A model generated the notes under the pieces. It was not told the origin of the DNA. It did no database searches and worked only from the letters and a program-made list of their open reading frames with translations. This document shows positions 1 through 8,995 of a stretch of DNA of 36,078 nt, piece after piece. The stretch comes from Nitrospirota bacterium (GTDB lineage: Bacteria > Nitrospirota > Nitrospiria > Nitrospirales > NS-4). The stretch's first letter is position 1; every line of letters starts with the position of its first letter. Position numbers and translations under genes: made by a program. The stretch is taken from assembly GCA_004298335.1 (NCBI GenBank), contig SCTG01000203.1, positions 1-36,078 of the forward strand, written 5' to 3'.

Positions 1-100
1 TGCCGAACCATTGGTATCGGTTTGGTTGACCTGGACTTTGGCGTTCTCTTCGGCAATCTTAAACTGGTCGGGTCCATAAGCGTCTACCGTAGTGCTGAGT
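1..100. repeat. Direct terminal repeat, left copy (100 bp)
   Basis: The first 100 bases are identical to bases 35979-36078, with no mismatch when read base by base. This is the signature of a circular or circularly permuted molecule assembled with an overlap. The tail-fibre reading frame runs through the junction without a break, which supports joining base 35978 to base 1. It could instead be a true 100-bp physical terminal repeat, which sequence alone cannot exclude. Confidence 0.95.
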
Positions 101-1764
101 GTAGTGCCTTTGTAAATAGGGTCAAATAAAGTGGTTGGAGTAAGGTTGCGTTGCCAGAATTGCATATTACCATTGAGGGCATAATTAGTTTTATCAAATG
201 TCGGGAAAGTATTAGTGGCAGAACTTAAATCTTTATTGGTTAGGGTTTGGGAGTCTGAAGTACCAACGACGGTTCCAGCTGGTGCTGTGACGGCTGATAT
301 CGCAGATCCATCACCCTTTAATAGTCCAGTTTGTGCTGTCGTGTCTTTTGTTGAGGCCGGCATAGCGTGTTTATGGTCAACCCTTGCGGCTTTTAATGAA
401 GTCCCAGCGGCGGCTGCATCGCCATATGCTTGGGTTGAGGGGGTCGTTGTATCTAGCAAAAGCTTATTAGCGATGGCTGTTTCTGCGTTAGCGATCCCAT
501 AAACATTCAAGTTACCACTAGCTGGTGCTACGGCTTTTGGCGCAAAGCCATGTTTAGAAGTCGAAACATCATTGGTCGTAATATCTGTGGTCGAAATAGT
601 AGCGTCAGATATTGTTTGATCGCCTGTGTTCGAACCTGAAGAAGTACCTGACCCCGAAGGATATAAAGTATCGGTGTAGGCTTTAATTGTGGCCTTTAAA
701 TTAGCCCAAGTAAGTTTTTTAAGAACATTGGCGGCTGCGCTATCAACAAGTGGAAGCTCATCGGCATCAACTGGCGTTGTTTTAGAAGTGGCAGCATGAG
801 TCCCTGGTGCAATCACAGTTATATCAGCACTTCCATCAAATGATTGGCCATCTATGTTTCTGGCTGTAGTTAATTTGGTAGCAGATAGAACATTCTTGGC
901 TGAATCGGCTGTATTATCAACACTCCCAAGTCCGACATCACCCTTAACGAGCGACAGAGCAGTTTTAAATTGAGCATAGGTCTTTTTAATCCAACCAGCA
1001 CCATCAGAAGCAATAGCACCTGAAGTTGAGCTGTCTAATCCTGCAATAGCTGTAAGATCAGCATCAGAAGCCTGTTTCGCATCGAGAGCTGTCTGTAAAT
1101 CGGTTTGATCTGAAAGTGTTCCAGCGATTGAACCCCAACTTCCACCGCCACTTGCTGCACCCCAAGTAGTATCATAATCTGCGTTACTGGCTTTTTTCAA
1201 AACCTGATTAGTAGTTCCGCCAGTTGGGACTCCGACACCATTCGCACCAGGTGTGCCAGCCTTACCACCTGCACCTTGGACTCCTTGTTCAGCCATAACA
1301 TTCCAAAACTCTTTCCAGTTCATTCCAGCCACAGGTTCATTGATCTTGCTCGATATATGAGCCTTAACACAAATAAAAGCCGATCCGTCATTATAAACAC
1401 CATCATCAAGGGAATAATCATTATCAATTTTCCATTGACCTTGCCAATTCAATCCTTTTGAGCCTTGTGCGCCTTGTGCGCCACGCTCACCTCTTTGACC
1501 AGGTAGACCACGCTCACCTCTAGGAACTTTTATCTGGGATAATACTTTTTCTACTACTTTTTTAGTCGATGGAATTAATGGACTGATATCCTGAATCAGT
1601 TCATCTTTCACCTTTTCAACATCTGCATCTTTCCCTGGATCGCCAGGTTCACCCCTTTCGCCTGGCTCACCCTTGATAATAATTGGTTCACCCTTAATAA
1701 CAGGCACTACCTTGCTAAGTTCTTTAGCTCGGCGTAATCTACTCAGTCTGTTGTGTCGTTCCAT
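1..1764 (-). CDS. Tail fibre with collagen-like repeats, N-terminal 588 codons (continues across the circle join)
   Basis: The frame is open from ATG 1764 to base 1 and continues in frame from 35978 to a TGA at 35067, giving 891 residues on the circular genome. The ATG sits 8 nt after AGAAGG and overlaps the portal gene by 26 nt. Gly-X-Y blocks lie at about residues 25-45, 83-104 and 150-165 (for example GEPGERGEPGDPG). Between them, around residues 104-135, is a VYNDGSAFICVK-type module like those of phage fibre binding modules. Later segments have the common fibre motif GDAAAAGTSLKAARVDHKHAMP. The likely role is a trimeric receptor-binding fibre or tail appendage. Its place between portal and protease is unusual, because fibre genes normally follow the tail-tip genes. 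Confidence 0.88.
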   Translation of the reverse strand, partial: MERHNRLSRLRRAKELSKVVPVIKGEPIIIKGEPGERGEPGDPGKDADVEKVKDELIQDISPLIPSTKKVVEKVLSQIKVPRGERGLPGQRGERGAQGAQGSKGLNWQGQWKIDNDYSLDDGVYNDGSAFICVKAHISSKINEPVAGMNWKEFWNVMAEQGVQGAGGKAGTPGANGVGVPTGGTTNQVLKKASNADYDTTWGAASGGGSWGSIAGTLSDQTDLQTALDAKQASDADLTAIAGLDSSTSGAIASDGAGWIKKTYAQFKTALSLVKGDVGLGSVDNTADSAKNVLSATKLTTARNIDGQSFDGSADITVIAPGTHAATSKTTPVDADELPLVDSAAANVLKKLTWANLKATIKAYTDTLYPSGSGTSSGSNTGDQTISDATISTTDITTNDVSTSKHGFAPKAVAPASGNLNVYGIANAETAIANKLLLDTTTPSTQAYGDAAAAGTSLKAARVDHKHAMPASTKDTTAQTGLLKGDGSAISAVTAPAGTVVGTSDSQTLTNKDLSSATNTFPTFDKTNYALNGNMQFWQRNLTPTTLFDPIYKGTTLSTTVDAYGPDQFKIAEENAKVQVNQTDTNGSA

Positions 1765-4291
1765 CGATAAGACCTTCTAATGCCTTTATGTAAGCTTTAT
1801 CATCGGCTGATTCTTGTTTGGCTTTTTTAAAGGCTTTAGTTCGTCTATCAACCGTTGCTTCTAATTCTTTGATGCGATCTCGGAAGGCTTTTCTGTCGAG
1901 CATTATCATTTTTTCTTCGTTACCAACTACTATCGGGATAAGTACACACCGACAGTTTGGATGAATTGGGGGATTGCCATCTTGGAACTCGCTATCAATC
2001 GAATAGAAATTAGCATCCAGTGTTTCGATCTGGCCTTCGTAGTCGGCGCATTCATCGGTTGCACCAGCCGTCACCCATTGCACACCTTCAACTACGCCTG
2101 ATTGTTCCCAAGCATCTTTAGCTGACTGCACAGAAGTTCGGAGTACCTCAGTTCGGGTAATTCTGGTGGCTTGCATCTTGGTATAATCCAAATCTTCGCT
2201 TAGAGTAGTTCGGATATCCACAACTGATTGACCGCTTTCAATACCATTGGTTATGACGTTGATAATATGTTGTCTATCGGTATCGAGCATTGATCCCGTG
2301 AATTTTGCGACATTATCTGCAATCAAAGTTTTTAAGGCTCGACTTGTTAGATAAGGATCTTCAACTCCGACTAATTTATAAGCATCCTGGCCAGCAATCA
2401 CACTTAAGTTTTCAAGAAGTGGCGTGAAGTCTAGTTGAGCCTGACTCATAAATTCGTCTTCATTGTCATCAAAAACATCTTTGGCTTTAAAGCTTTCAAA
2501 AGCTTCCTTTTTGGCTTTGACGCTCTTTTGACCTTCGATTTCGATTTCCATTTTGTCAATTACAGTCTTATGAACATAGAGTAAGAACTTCTGAACTGCT
2601 AAATCAAAGTGCGTTTCAACTACTTCAACATCATGGATTTGTTTATGGTAGTAGCCCATAATTTCATCTGAGCTAAATTTAGTATGGGTCGGCGGTGCAT
2701 ATTCGCCTGACTTCGCACGAGAAGCTAGAATTTCGGCGGCTTTTTGAACGCTTATTTTCTGACCACGCTTCTTATGTTCTTTGACTACTTGTTCGAGAAG
2801 TGGCTTCATAGCGTCTTTAAGCTCCATATTCTGGCGCAGTTTCATATAAATACCACGCTGTCTAAGTAAAGCTTTATGCTCAATGTGAGCTAATGATTTT
2901 GGTATCTCGGTTATTTTCAACTTACTCCTATAGGTTTTATTGCCTTCGCCTTCTTCATTTTCGATATTTTGGACTTCGGCATCAGCATCTACGTTTTCAT
3001 CGGGATTAGCAAGCGGCAAGCCAAAAGTTGGAGTCGGCGCAGAATAAAACTTATCGCCATCAGTGACAGATTCATAATCAGTTAGTTCCCTGGCCTCATT
3101 AAGCATTATAATCCCAGCAGCGTAAAGCTCGGTGGCTTCTGCGATATCATCAGTGCGATCTTCGGGGATCGGATCTACATAGGCCAGTAATAAATTATTG
3201 CCGAACTCTGGTACTAAGAACTCATTTAAGGAGTTAAGAATTGCGTCCATATCTGGCTTACAAGTACTCCGTTTCCATTCGATCATCGAGCTTTCGTGTG
3301 TTGCTCGATTGACATCATCCAACATTCCGAGAGAAGCTAGAGTATTACCAAAACCGACCATAATCTTATCTCTATACCAAGCTAGTTGCGCCAAGAACTC
3401 CATATCTTTGTTACTGAATGAAAGCTTCTGCGGCGTTAGACCACCGCCTAGCACCATTGTTCGATAAGCGTTCTGCGCACCACCGTACATCGAACGCATC
3501 TCAGCTTGGATCCGTTTGATTTGATCGTCAGTTACTTTACTTTCGGTAGAAAAGACTGTGTTAGTGATTGCTCCTCGTTTGAAAAAGTTCTTAGTCGTTA
3601 GGTTAGTAAGGTTATCAACGTCAATCGTTTCTGCCAGAGCTTCGACTGCACCATAACCCCTGAAGTAGTTATTCGGATTAGGTTTCTTGAGATGAATGAT
3701 ATCTTCGGGCTGGTAAATAATCGATACTTTTTGGTTGTCGATAGTATCTTCGTATTTGTAGTATTCGATAACCGTAGGATCAGTTTCAGTCGGTTCACGC
3801 AATTTCAAGGTGACTTTATCAGGTGGTAAAGGTCTTAGAGCTTTAATAGTCTTACCATTGCGGATCTTCAGCCAAAAAGCATCACCAGCTAGCTTTTTAT
3901 GCGATTGGATTATATAAAGTGCGTCAGATTTTGTGGTTTCGGCGTTAGGCTTATCTAGCAAGTCAAGCAATGGATGTGATTCAATCTGGTTATAAACAAT
4001 CTCGCCATTTTTCAACCCGACAGAATAAAGCTCGAACTCCATTTTCGAAACTTCCATTGCAATAACATCGTTGTTTCGATAGACCCATTCTTTGTTGGCT
4101 TGCAGGATCTTCTGCGAGATAGAAACTTCATTAGACAATGCACCATAAGGAAAGTCAACCACACCACCGAGGATATCTATAAACTTCTCACCCTTGTCAG
4201 ATAGTTTGGCTTTCGGCAATGCATCTACAATCCGAGCCACATTCTGGGCGTTGCGCTTATCTAGGGCTTCTGATATAAAAGGTATTCTCAT
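1739..4291 (-). CDS. Portal protein fused to a MuF-like minor head protein
   Basis: This 850-residue protein has two parts. Residues 1-430 look like an HK97-type portal (ANKEWVYRNNDVIAMEVSK near the N-terminus, then LLDLLDKPNA and GAVEALAETIDVDN). The C-terminal part, about residues 610-790, carries the Mu F-like signature: TRITRTEVLRTSVQSAKDAWEQ followed by PPIHPNCRCVLIP. A charged coiled-coil-like tail ends the protein. Portals are usually 400-500 residues and MuF proteins are usually separate, so this is a fusion. The ATG at 4291 overlaps the terminase stop as ATGA and follows AGGCGA; an upstream TTG at 4309 is less likely. The portal forms the DNA entry ring, and MuF proteins are minor head components, some delivered with DNA. 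Confidence 0.92.
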   Translation of the reverse strand: MRIPFISEALDKRNAQNVARIVDALPKAKLSDKGEKFIDILGGVVDFPYGALSNEVSISQKILQANKEWVYRNNDVIAMEVSKMEFELYSVGLKNGEIVYNQIESHPLLDLLDKPNAETTKSDALYIIQSHKKLAGDAFWLKIRNGKTIKALRPLPPDKVTLKLREPTETDPTVIEYYKYEDTIDNQKVSIIYQPEDIIHLKKPNPNNYFRGYGAVEALAETIDVDNLTNLTTKNFFKRGAITNTVFSTESKVTDDQIKRIQAEMRSMYGGAQNAYRTMVLGGGLTPQKLSFSNKDMEFLAQLAWYRDKIMVGFGNTLASLGMLDDVNRATHESSMIEWKRSTCKPDMDAILNSLNEFLVPEFGNNLLLAYVDPIPEDRTDDIAEATELYAAGIIMLNEARELTDYESVTDGDKFYSAPTPTFGLPLANPDENVDADAEVQNIENEEGEGNKTYRSKLKITEIPKSLAHIEHKALLRQRGIYMKLRQNMELKDAMKPLLEQVVKEHKKRGQKISVQKAAEILASRAKSGEYAPPTHTKFSSDEIMGYYHKQIHDVEVVETHFDLAVQKFLLYVHKTVIDKMEIEIEGQKSVKAKKEAFESFKAKDVFDDNEDEFMSQAQLDFTPLLENLSVIAGQDAYKLVGVEDPYLTSRALKTLIADNVAKFTGSMLDTDRQHIINVITNGIESGQSVVDIRTTLSEDLDYTKMQATRITRTEVLRTSVQSAKDAWEQSGVVEGVQWVTAGATDECADYEGQIETLDANFYSIDSEFQDGNPPIHPNCRCVLIPIVVGNEEKMIMLDRKAFRDRIKELEATVDRRTKAFKKAKQESADDKAYIKALEGLIDGTTQQTE

Positions 4292-5847
4292 AATGATTCG
4301 CCTGGCCAATACTCGGTTACTTTACCTTCTTCATCTTTTGTTACTTGGCGTTCCTTTTCGGGTGTGCTATCGATTACCGACACGCTAATATTATTCTTCT
4401 CGTTCCACTTGGCGAATGCCCATTCCGCTAAAGCCCAGGAGTCAGGATAATCATCGTGAGCGTTCGGTGCGTTCGGATGGCTAACACTCAATAATTGACC
4501 CTTGTATTCCTGCTGAAGATCCAACACTTGTTGCTTGAATTCTTCTCCATGTTTTGTACCTAGATTTGGCAAAACAGTCAACAACTCCTTAATCGTCACC
4601 TTGAGGTTTTGGTAAAGATGACTTTTGGTAGGCGCAGTGAAAGCCACAGGGAACAATCCGCTATTTTCATCAGCCCATTCCGTTTCATTTATGAATAAAT
4701 CAGCCATAAAAGAACCTTGCGCTGTCGAGTCAGGTGCAATAGCCACTATATTGTAATTCTTAAAGAACTCACAGATTATGTGAAACTGATCTTGATAATT
4801 CTCGCCATGTAGCTTCATCCAATTTAGAATTTCTTTTTTTTGACGGTCAGGGTTCCATCTAAGGATAGTTACAATGGTCGAGTCAGGATGCTTGGCTGTA
4901 TCTATCCCAGCGAAACAATATCCAATATTCTTAGAATGAAAGGTTGGTTTGCGGTCAACTTCTTCCATCCGCAGTAGATCTTCTTCATTGGTAAAGTTGC
5001 CTGTGCCGATTAACCATTTACCGAAATAAGGCTGTTGAATCTCGTCTGAGTCTAAACCATATTTAGTAATCTCCTGTCGAACTGTTTGTTCATATACAAG
5101 ATGTCTAGCATCGCCAGTTTCCTCATAAACCTTCCTTCTCTGAGCGACTATTTCTTCAAAGTAGAGTTTTTTGCCACCGCTTAAACCTAAAGTCCTAAAA
5201 TGACATAATCTCGTACCAGCGGTTCCGACATACATCCGAGGTGCGTTTTTAGCTGCACCCATCGGCCAGACTTTGCTCTTTGCAATCTCATCATTAAGGT
5301 CTTGGCTTTCTTCAAATAACATTAGATTCAGTGATTTACTTTCAGGATTACTAACTTGAGAAATCGGTGCTATATAACAACTTGCTCCATTTGGCAAGAC
5401 TACTGTTTTTGAATTGTTTTGTTCTTTATAAAGCTTTTGGAGTTCATCATCAATAACAACCTCTTGGATCATCTGGTTTGAGCGCAGGAAAGCTTCTTTT
5501 AAACGATCAAAGTCAGTTTTGGCTTGTTCGGCTTGCGGTGCAAATATACCCAGTTCCAATTTATTCATACCAGTCAGATTGAACATTTTTGGGAAATAAA
5601 TCATCACTACTTCTAATGTGTGGACAATAGCTGTAGTTTTACCAGCCTGACGAGATATTTCGGCTGATTCTTCAACTAATTTAAGCTTTTTGATTTCTTC
5701 TTCAGAGGAATTGGCTGTCAAGCGCAGATTTTGAATTAAGGCCGATATTATATCATCGGATATTTCTTCTTGATAAGGATAGAAAGTTAGATCGTGGAAA
5801 CTTTTAAGGTGACGTTTCCGAAGATCCTTTATTTTGTCCAGCATCAT
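4288..5847 (-). CDS. terL: Terminase large subunit
   Basis: This 519-residue protein is the ATPase and nuclease that drives genome packaging at the portal. The ATPase domain has a Walker A-like SRQAGKTT at residues 65-72 and a Walker B-like LNLMLFEE at 173-180. The RNase H-like nuclease domain shows acidic residues in AGIDTAKHPDST (D316), APDST (D373) and HDDYPDSWALA (D465, D466, D469). The length is typical of the family. It starts at ATG ATG preceded by GGGAG, overlaps the small subunit by 44 nt, and its TGA overlaps the portal ATG. Headful versus cos packaging cannot be told from the sequence, although the circular assembly fits headful. Confidence 0.95.
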   Translation of the reverse strand: MMLDKIKDLRKRHLKSFHDLTFYPYQEEISDDIISALIQNLRLTANSSEEEIKKLKLVEESAEISRQAGKTTAIVHTLEVVMIYFPKMFNLTGMNKLELGIFAPQAEQAKTDFDRLKEAFLRSNQMIQEVVIDDELQKLYKEQNNSKTVVLPNGASCYIAPISQVSNPESKSLNLMLFEESQDLNDEIAKSKVWPMGAAKNAPRMYVGTAGTRLCHFRTLGLSGGKKLYFEEIVAQRRKVYEETGDARHLVYEQTVRQEITKYGLDSDEIQQPYFGKWLIGTGNFTNEEDLLRMEEVDRKPTFHSKNIGYCFAGIDTAKHPDSTIVTILRWNPDRQKKEILNWMKLHGENYQDQFHIICEFFKNYNIVAIAPDSTAQGSFMADLFINETEWADENSGLFPVAFTAPTKSHLYQNLKVTIKELLTVLPNLGTKHGEEFKQQVLDLQQEYKGQLLSVSHPNAPNAHDDYPDSWALAEWAFAKWNEKNNISVSVIDSTPEKERQVTKDEEGKVTEYWPGESL

Positions 5848-6199
5848 TTTCTCCCATTAAGCCCATCTTTCTTAGGACTGCTTCGGCTGGATCTTCTGTG
5901 CCGACTATTAGTTTACTGCCATAGCCATGCTTTGCTAGCCAGTCAGCCCAGCGTTCATCGCCGCCGACTGCTCTCATCATCGCTACTGCTATAATTGCTT
6001 TGATTGGTGCGCCTTTATATTCCACCTGAACATCTTTGCTATATTTCAAGATAGCTTCAAAACTTTCATCATTCATCAGGTTCTGAATCCAAGTTGAAAG
6101 ATTATATGATCCTTTGGCTCGGCCTTTTGGATTGCCCGATTGACCAGGTTTCCATTTACCGAGTTCTAAGCCCGATTGATCTGGGTTGGAATTAGTCAT
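5804..6199 (-). CDS. Terminase small subunit-like protein (KPGQSGNPKGR motif)
   Basis: This 131-residue protein begins with the motif WKPGQSGNPKGRAKGSYNL, shared with the DUF5681 group of short phage proteins found directly upstream of large terminases. A helical middle region follows (IKAIIAVAMMRAVGGDERWADWLAKHGYG). By position and motif it is probably the DNA-recognition small terminase. Its ATG overlaps the end of the upstream glycosyltransferase gene, so packaging genes are co-transcribed with the glycan cassette. Confidence 0.75.
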   Translation of the reverse strand: MTNSNPDQSGLELGKWKPGQSGNPKGRAKGSYNLSTWIQNLMNDESFEAILKYSKDVQVEYKGAPIKAIIAVAMMRAVGGDERWADWLAKHGYGSKLIVGTEDPAEAVLRKMGLMGENDAGQNKGSSETSP

Positions 6200-7055
6200 T
6201 TCGCTTCTTTTGCGCCTCGGCGATTATTTCTTTCATCTGATCGACTGACTTGCGAACATCATATTCTGATTTGATAATATCATATTGCTCAAGCATATAT
6301 TTCTTTCTGGCTTCTGGCTCTAGGAAACTTCTAAGCTCATCACCGTTAGTCGCTACAGGTAGTCCAGCTAAAATAGCGTGTGTAGTCTTATTGTTGCTCT
6401 TGAAGCGTCCTATCGGCCTATAATCTATGGGCAATAGGGCAAAATCGGCCAGTTGAAGCTCTTGCAGGATAGTGTCGTTGCTATATTTGACAAACTGGTA
6501 ATATTCTTCTTTGGGTCTATCATCAAAGCGGTAAAGAATCGGGTCATCATTACTGATGATTTTCAAGTTTAAGCCTAATTCGTTAATTGTTCTAATGGCA
6601 GGTTTGAGGATTTCGGCATTATGTGCGTAGCCATACCAAACAACTGTTTTGGCTTTATCGATATGTTCACGAGGTGGTTTTAATACTTTAGGGTCAATAT
6701 CCCACCTATCAGGTATGACATAAACTGGTGTATTGAATTGCCGCATAAACTGTGCCATTGATTCAGTCGGACAGGTTACAGCGTCCATTGCTCTTGCGGT
6801 TTCGGCTACATCCATCCCCTCAAGCCACATAGGATCGCAGATATCTAGTATCTTGATGTTCTCGAAATGATTTGGGAATTTATAATCATAGGCTGAAAAA
6901 ACTTTGGTGAAGATCATCACATCTGGGAACTCGCCGTACTTATAAAGCGCAGCTTCTGGCCAGTATTTTAAAAGCTGATTGACTCGAATAAAATCGGAAC
7001 CAACAACTGGATCCTTGTTGTGAAATTGACTATACGTTTGGTAGCGGATTTGCAT
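6192..7055 (-). CDS. Glycosyltransferase (GT-B-like)
   Basis: This protein of about 287 residues resembles single-chain GT-B enzymes of the GT4 type. An N-terminal half contains IKILDICDPMWLEG and DAVTCPTESMAQFM. A C-terminal half contains KTVVWYGYAHNAEILKPAI and ends with the donor-site-like region LADFALLPIDYRPIGRFKSNNKTTHAILAGLPV. No signal peptide or membrane span is visible, so it acts in the cytoplasm. ATG 7055 follows GGTGG and overlaps the HNH gene by 26 nt; a GTG directly upstream is an alternative start. It is the last enzyme of the glycan cassette before the terminase. Donor and acceptor sugars are unknown. Confidence 0.75.
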   Translation of the reverse strand: MQIRYQTYSQFHNKDPVVGSDFIRVNQLLKYWPEAALYKYGEFPDVMIFTKVFSAYDYKFPNHFENIKILDICDPMWLEGMDVAETARAMDAVTCPTESMAQFMRQFNTPVYVIPDRWDIDPKVLKPPREHIDKAKTVVWYGYAHNAEILKPAIRTINELGLNLKIISNDDPILYRFDDRPKEEYYQFVKYSNDTILQELQLADFALLPIDYRPIGRFKSNNKTTHAILAGLPVATNGDELRSFLEPEARKKYMLEQYDIIKSEYDVRKSVDQMKEIIAEAQKKRND

Positions 7056-7407
7056 CACGCCACCAATCTCTTAATAGGCTGTCGAATTCGAAATGATGTT
7101 TCCTGCATAGTGTTATTATCCATTTATGCTTACCGCCAGCCCATAAGGGTTTAATATGTGCCAGTTGTAAATCTTCCGTTGAGCCACATTTAAGGCATTC
7201 AGCGTTCCGCAATTTCGCTGGTAGTTTTGGTGGTCTATTGCCACCATTCTTTGCTCGGCGGTAATTACGTTGATATTCATTAAGCCGTTCCCGATTTCGT
7301 TTGCGATATTCTGATTTCAAGTAAAGTTTTGAGCATTTTTGCGAACAATATTTTTTCTTTTTTCCCGAAAGTTTTTGACCACACCTCAAACATATCTTTT
7401 TCATCAT
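7030..7407 (-). CDS. HNH endonuclease with N-terminal zinc finger
   Basis: This 125-residue protein has an N-terminal Cys cluster (C6, C9, C21, C25), a basic linker with YRKRNRERLNEYQRNYRRA, and an HNH core. The core has C71/C74, then LQLAHIKPLW (H84), WIITLCRKHH (C101, H104, H105). HNH proteins near terminases can assist packaging (HK97 gp74 is the known case), while others are free-standing homing nucleases. The start (ATG ATG) has no clear Shine-Dalgarno and sits just after a 12-nt gap, unlike its tightly overlapping neighbours. That favours a later insertion, by inference. Confidence 0.8.
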   Translation of the reverse strand: MMKKICLRCGQKLSGKKKKYCSQKCSKLYLKSEYRKRNRERLNEYQRNYRRAKNGGNRPPKLPAKLRNAECLKCGSTEDLQLAHIKPLWAGGKHKWIITLCRKHHFEFDSLLRDWWRDANPLPNV

Positions 7408-7419
7408 GATTACAGTATA

Positions 7420-7728
7420 TCATACCACTTCCCTACTCTCCTGTGAATTCCCCTGACTTTCATTTAACACCTTATGCAAGGCTCTTTTACTCAAGAGGGC
7501 AGGGGGTTCTGCGACCCCTGTTCCACCCCTGTTAGGTTTTTTGAACAATTCTTTACAACGAATATGACGCTGATTTCGGTTCAATTTGGTGAATTTTTTT
7601 AGCTGTTGATCGTAAATTGTCTGAACTAATTGTTTATACACCTTCTTCGACAGCTCTTTAGATGGAATCTGGGCTATGATTGCTCTGGCCTGAGTCAGTG
7701 CGGTCTGCTCACCTAATATATCGCTCAT
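7420..7728 (-). CDS. Unknown protein, 102 residues
   Basis: I do not recognise this protein. It starts MSDILGEQTALTQARAII, is basic and mostly helical in the middle (KKVYKQLVQTIYDQQLKKF), and has a low-complexity C-terminus rich in Ser, Asn and Gln. ATG 7728 follows AGAAAGGA and overlaps the preceding TGA as ATGA, which fixes the start. No membrane span or metal-binding cluster is visible. Confidence 0.65.
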   Translation of the reverse strand: MSDILGEQTALTQARAIIAQIPSKELSKKVYKQLVQTIYDQQLKKFTKLNRNQRHIRCKELFKKPNRGGTGVAEPPALLSKRALHKVLNESQGNSQESREVV

Positions 7729-7877
7729 TTTGAATCCTTTCTGCCACGATGGAAATGATCCCCATAGCGGCATTTATATGGCACAGCAGAGCCTAAAGAT
7801 TCGGCAGCCGCCTTCGCTTGGTCATAAGTATCGAACTTAATCTTGCCATAACAACTTGCTAAGAAATGCGGTTTCAT
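7725..7877 (-). CDS. Small zinc-ribbon-like phage protein, 50 residues
   Basis: This protein has the pattern of small phage proteins with a Lys-rich start, a KxxFDTYDQAKAAAES helix and a C-terminal YKCRYGDHFHRG that could bind metal. ATG 7877 overlaps the upstream glycosyltransferase stop as ATGA, like its neighbours. A longer form from ATG 7937 would overlap that gene by 64 nt and is less likely. Function unknown. Confidence 0.6.
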   Translation of the reverse strand: MKPHFLASCYGKIKFDTYDQAKAAAESLGSAVPYKCRYGDHFHRGRKDSK

Positions 7878-8995
7878 TTTGCCACCACTTCTTTTGATTC
7901 GTTGTCGGATGTAAGTACGTTTTCCGATTTTGGCCATATCTTTTCACCTTTCCATTCAGGTCGCCGACCTGCTGCGACTTCGCTTATTATGAAATATAAA
8001 TCATCTAGGTATCTATCTAGGTTGAACAGTTTTTGAGCTGTCTTTTTACCTTCCTGGCCTATTTGAACTGCACCTTCGAAAGCATTATTGATGAGTTTAT
8101 CAATAGCGGCAGCATAGGATAGTGGATTGTCAGGCACTATAAAGCCATTCACGCCATGTTGAATGAAATCTTCCGCACCATGATACTTACTTGTCAAAAC
8201 GCAACAACCAGACAGCATAGCCTCTGTACGAGAGCGTGGCATAGGTGAATCGAGCGTTGGATTGATATAAATCAATGAACTGCCTAAATATTCTCGATAA
8301 TCCTGCCAATCATGGGCTTTATAATTGATCTGGATGTGCATTACTTCAATGCCAGACTTTTCTTTGACTGCGCCTTTGATAGCAGTCAGAAGTGAACGAT
8401 TATAATATTTATCCAGTCCACCAGGCGATAGGGCAATCACGACTCGTGGTTCTTTCGGTAGATCGAACCATTCATTTAAATCCATGCCATGAATTAACGG
8501 ATAGCCCCATCCCCAGCGTCCTACGGCATCGTAGGAATTTACCACCATGAAATTATCGCCGATCTTCTCTTTCATACCGATAAGCTTCTTGGTGCCTCTG
8601 GCAGTTTGAATTTCACCGCCGTTAATAACCATATCCTCGGTATAGAACTCATCCCACATTGGACAGCCATGATTGATGACAATTTTAGGTATGTCATTTA
8701 TGATCTCGTTTAAATCTCTGTAAAGATGTCCTTTCCCTATTTTGGGGTCAACGTGCTGTTGGTCTACATGCAAAATTGCTACGTCATATTCCCCTGGTTG
8801 ATAGTGAGTTACCCACTCGAATTCGTCCTTCGTTAACCAAGTTTCGGGTTGCGGTCTTGGTGTAAATCTATCCCAACGTCTTACATTATTCTCTAGGTAG
8901 CAAAACTTCACTGGATATTTTTTTGCCAACTTAAGCATTTCATACTGATTGGCTGCGTGATTCAATACGCCGAATACCTTTAATCGCTTACTCAC
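7874..8995 (-). CDS. Glycosyltransferase, GT4-like
   Basis: This protein of about 373 residues has a GT-B fold signature. The C-terminal donor-binding region reads SSLIYINPTLDSPMPRSRTEAMLSGCCVLTSKY and GVNGFIVPDNPLSYAAAIDKLI, the classic GT4 pattern with an acidic residue before the conserved small-residue stretch. No signal peptide or membrane span is seen. I chose GTG 8995 because GGCGAGG lies just upstream and it overlaps the HNH stop by only 8 nt; an ATG at 9061 would bury the gene deep in the HNH frame. Donor and acceptor are unknown. Confidence 0.85.
   Translation of the reverse strand: MSKRLKVFGVLNHAANQYEMLKLAKKYPVKFCYLENNVRRWDRFTPRPQPETWLTKDEFEWVTHYQPGEYDVAILHVDQQHVDPKIGKGHLYRDLNEIINDIPKIVINHGCPMWDEFYTEDMVINGGEIQTARGTKKLIGMKEKIGDNFMVVNSYDAVGRWGWGYPLIHGMDLNEWFDLPKEPRVVIALSPGGLDKYYNRSLLTAIKGAVKEKSGIEVMHIQINYKAHDWQDYREYLGSSLIYINPTLDSPMPRSRTEAMLSGCCVLTSKYHGAEDFIQHGVNGFIVPDNPLSYAAAIDKLINNAFEGAVQIGQEGKKTAQKLFNLDRYLDDLYFIISEVAAGRRPEWKGEKIWPKSENVLTSDNESKEVVAK

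Noticed and set aside
215..502. Plus-strand frames across 1-1764
   Set aside because: They lie opposite the continuous fibre frame and are shadow frames without ribosome sites.
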